Origin: Terriglobia bacterium
GTDB lineage: Bacteria > Acidobacteriota > Terriglobia > Terriglobales > Acidobacteriaceae
Direction: 5' to 3'
NCBI GenBank assembly: GCA_020072845.1
Contig: JAIQGF010000001.1
Span: forward strand, 124,001-188,000
DNA length: 64,000 nucleotides
Under the pieces are notes generated by a model. It was not told the DNA's origin. It ran no database searches and saw only the letters and a list, made by a program, of their open reading frames with translations. The position numbers and the translations under genes were made by a program. Shown here piece by piece: positions 62,360 to 64,000 of this stretch. How positions within the stretch are numbered: position 1 is the stretch's first letter; the number at the start of each line of letters is the position of its first letter.

Positions 62360-62560
62360 GCAGTCGAATCCGCCTTCTCTCTGCTCAAGCGCGGCATCGT
62401 TGGGACGTGGCGTAAAATCAGCGCAAAGCACCTTACAACCGATCTAGACGAGATGACCTTTCGTTTCAATCGCCGCAAGAATCCTGATCTTTTCGTGGAT
62501 ACGCTGCGGCACATGGTCACGGCACCAATACTCGCTTTTGAGAAACTCACTGCTCAATAA
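62360..62560 (+). pseudogene. 3' remnant of an ISXO2-like (IS1595 family) transposase
   Basis: A 66-codon tail of a transposase, read in frame from the end of the repeat to TAA 62558-62560. It has AVESAFSLLKRGIVGTWRKIS, seen as VESAFSLLKRG and GTWRKISAKHL, then LDEMTFRFNRRKNPDLFVDTL, with FRFNRRKNPDLF and MVTAPILAFEKLTA, which is the C-terminal end of the ISXO2-like domain. The catalytic N-terminal part, including the first two acidic residues, is missing. It is degenerate and surely inactive. The breakpoint is exactly at the aagcttttagctctt repeat. Confidence 0.8.
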
Positions 62561-62653
62561 CCTGTGCTCGCTTCCATCGAAGATTAGCAATAAATTCCGT
62601 GGCAATCCTTTCAAAGTCGGTATCGGACACGGTTTTGTTGCCAGTCGCTAGTG

Positions 62654-63795
62654 TAGTGTCCCATAAGTAACTAGCATAAGTAACGGCTTTGGGTTAAGCT
62701 GCCGGACATGCGAACCGGTCGCCCCAAACCTGCGCTTACTTTGAACCCAGAGGAACAAACCCAACTGCGCAGTTGGGCTGCTTCTCGCACTTTGCCCCAC
62801 GCCTTGGTGTGCCGCGCCCGGCTGGTGCGGTGGTCGGCCCAGGGGCAAAGCAACACGCAAATTGCCCGCCGCTTGCACTGGACCAACGCCACCGTGGGCA
62901 ACTGGCGGCGGCGCTTTGTCGAGCACCGGCTGGCGGGACTGTACGATGAGCTGCGTCCCGGCCGACCGCGCAGCATCGAGGATGAGCAGATCGCGGCCCT
63001 GCTCAAACGAACCCTCGCGCGCAAGCCGGCGGGCGCCACCCACTGGAGCGTCCGGCAAGCCGCCCAGGCCAGCGGCATTTCCAAGTCCACCGTTCATCGC
63101 GTGTTTCAACTCTTTGCCCTGCAGCCGCACCGCAGCCGCAGCTTCAAGCTCTCCACCGACCCGTTCTTGGTCGAGAAGGTCCGCGACATCGTCGGCCTCT
63201 ATCTGAACCCGCCCGATCACGCGCTGGTGCTGTGCGTCGATGAAAAAAGCCAGATCCAGGCCCTGAACCGTACCCAGCCGGTGTTGCCCATGGGACTGGG
63301 CTACGTCGAGGGCGTCACCCACGACTACGTCCGCCACGGCACCACCACCCTGTTTGCCGCCCTCGACATCGCCAGCGGCGTGGTCTTTACCGAGTGCAAG
63401 CCGCGCCACCGGCACCAGGAGTTCCTCTCCTTCCTGCGCCGTTTGGATGCCTCCATCCCGGACGGGTTCGACGTGCACCTCATCGTGGACAACTACGCCA
63501 CCCACAAGCACCCCAAGGTCCGCACCTGGCTGGGGCAACGCCCCCGCTATCACATCCACTACACCCCCACCTACTCCTCCTGGCTCAACCAGGTGGAACG
63601 CTGGTTCGCTCTCATCACCCAGCAGGCGATTCGTCGCGGCTCCTTCCGTAGCGTGAAGGACCTGATCGAAAAGATCGACGCTTTTGTGCGAAACTACAAC
63701 CGTTCCCATCGCCCCTTCGCCTGGACAGCAACGGCCGATTCGATCCTGCAAAAGATCGCGCGACTTTGTTCACGTATTTCCGGCACAGGACACTA
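62654..63795 (+). mobile_element. IS630-family insertion sequence, apparently intact
   Basis: A one-ORF element. The left end begins TA-GTGTCC at 62654-62661, and the right end is GGACAC-TA at 63788-63795, so a GTGTCC inverted end flanked by the duplicated TA target is visible, as expected for IS630/Tc1. Inner parts of the ends are only loosely similar. The left end also contains the direct repeat CATAAGTAAC twice, 13 bases apart. It inserted at the 3' end of a minus-strand gene (63770-64000). Confidence 0.85.
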
Positions 63796-63796
63796 G
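62708..63796 (+). CDS. IS630-family DDE transposase
   Basis: A 362-residue transposase. The N-terminal helix-turn-helix region (LVRWSAQGQSNTQIARRLHW and NATVGNWRRRFVEHRLAGL, RPGRPRS) binds the ends, then a second HTH (SVRQAAQASGISKSTVHRVF). The catalytic D178 (LCVDEKSQIQ), D261 (LIVDNYATHKHP) and E297 (NQVERWF), with a spacing of 35 residues between the last two, are intact, so the enzyme may be active. The stop codon TAG is formed by the last bases of the element and its TA target duplication plus the next base (GGACAC-TAG), so the frame uses host DNA to stop. Confidence 0.95.
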   Translation: MRTGRPKPALTLNPEEQTQLRSWAASRTLPHALVCRARLVRWSAQGQSNTQIARRLHWTNATVGNWRRRFVEHRLAGLYDELRPGRPRSIEDEQIAALLKRTLARKPAGATHWSVRQAAQASGISKSTVHRVFQLFALQPHRSRSFKLSTDPFLVEKVRDIVGLYLNPPDHALVLCVDEKSQIQALNRTQPVLPMGLGYVEGVTHDYVRHGTTTLFAALDIASGVVFTECKPRHRHQEFLSFLRRLDASIPDGFDVHLIVDNYATHKHPKVRTWLGQRPRYHIHYTPTYSSWLNQVERWFALITQQAIRRGSFRSVKDLIEKIDAFVRNYNRSHRPFAWTATADSILQKIARLCSRISGTGH

Positions 63797-64000
63797 CAGC
63801 AAGCCGCGCCCGAGTGTGAAAAAAAACTCGTATAAGTCTTCTTCATCCGGAGAAAAGCAAAAATTCTTCCTCTCTATTCCCTCATCATCGCGGAGTACAT
63901 GCACGTAGCTGTCGCCGCCGACGTACTGAACAATCTTCTTTGCCGCGGACAGCACTTGCACTATCGCCACCTTGCCGGACTCCAAGGCCATGTAGGGCGT
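63770..64000 (-). CDS. unknown protein, C-terminus replaced by the IS630 end (partial at window edge)
   Basis: A minus-strand frame entering from the right edge and ending in the IS right end. It reads GKVAIVQVLSAAKKIVQYV, VHVLRDDEGIERKNFCFSP and then DEEDLYEFFFTLGRGLLL, followed by the IS-encoded VSCAGNT and a stop. If the IS and one TA are removed, the frame reads LLLH and TAG, so only the final residue was changed. ATG at 63991 is possible, but the frame is open to the window end. Not recognised; AT-richer than typical genes here. Confidence 0.6.
   Translation of the reverse strand, partial: TPYMALESGKVAIVQVLSAAKKIVQYVGGDSYVHVLRDDEGIERKNFCFSPDEEDLYEFFFTLGRGLLLVSCAGNT

Noticed and set aside
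62338-62550. 70-codon minus-strand frame over the transposase remnant
   Set aside because: It is the shadow of the recognised plus-strand remnant with FRFNRRKNPDLF.
63770-63796. IS630 insertion as a gene-disrupting event
   Set aside because: Rejoining the flanks with one TA gives a stop codon one residue later, so the insertion hits the natural 3' end of the gene and hardly shortens it.

Overview
The window is high-GC, densely packed bacterial chromosome and most resembles an Acidobacteriota (Koribacter/Terriglobia-like) genome. The evidence is two serine/threonine kinases fused to TolB-like and TPR regions, a secreted VWFA protein of the acidobacterial type, a SpoIVB-type S55 protease in a non-sporulation setting, TolB/NHL propellers, a FecR-CARDB giant with a CHASE2 cyclase, and a full aromatic amino acid block. 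No rRNA, tRNA or CRISPR array was seen. The organism assignment is an inference from gene content, not from a marker gene.

Layout. 1-1199 (minus) is the edge of a bacterial microcompartment locus: a PduA/EutM-like shell protein and an acylating aldehyde dehydrogenase that runs off the window. 1360-1943 holds a tandem DUF507 pair. 2015-8283 has two TPR kinases around htpX. 8480-14640 is housekeeping: MoxR ATPase, DUF4149, YchF, GNAT, PurB, MarR and glutaredoxin. 14702-16468 is a visibly lower-GC four-gene cassette (proteasome-like Ntn hydrolase, putative antitoxin, PIN toxin, tiny basic protein). 16590-21300 carries clpC and the LolD/LolC exporter genes. 21538-31468 has secreted and membrane proteins, a Crp/Fnr regulator with an FNR-like cysteine set, an S55 protease, a VWFA protein and a ZIP transporter. 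31695-31975 is a candidate structured RNA with its own terminator. 32072-44919 (minus) contains Nudix, a secreted Lys-rich protein, the 2208-aa FecR/CARDB protein, a CHASE2 adenylate cyclase and an outer-membrane barrel; the last two overlap by ATGA. 45365-49209 has a TolB propeller, a STAS protein without the phospho-serine, a lipoprotein and a Sel1-repeat protein with a perfect CRP-type operator upstream. 49412-58623 is the aromatic block: tyrA, aroF, aroQ, trpA, trpB, trpF and trpC, with an unknown two-gene insert between trpC and trpF and a DCC/lipase-maturation-factor fusion on the other strand. 58702-62334 holds a cytochrome c, a barrel, TrmO and an APC permease. The right end holds an IS1595-type transposase remnant and an intact IS630 element inserted at the very 3' end of another gene.

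Genes that work together: trpC, F, B, A, aroQ and aroF form a compact operon for chorismate-derived amino acids, with tyrA nearby. LolC and LolD would export lipoproteins. The barrel, CHASE2 cyclase and FecR protein look like one envelope-linked signalling unit. The Crp/Fnr regulator has a CRP-like recognition helix, and CRP-like operators occur at its own promoter region and upstream of the Sel1 gene.

The most unusual global feature is a set of short degenerate tandem repeats (6-12 bp period, several sequence families each used at several loci). They fill many intergenic gaps, usually start exactly at a stop codon, and in several genes provide the stop codon or a C-terminal tail. The best candidates for undescribed biology are these repeats, the 14702-16468 cassette, the trp-operon insert and the 31695-31975 RNA.
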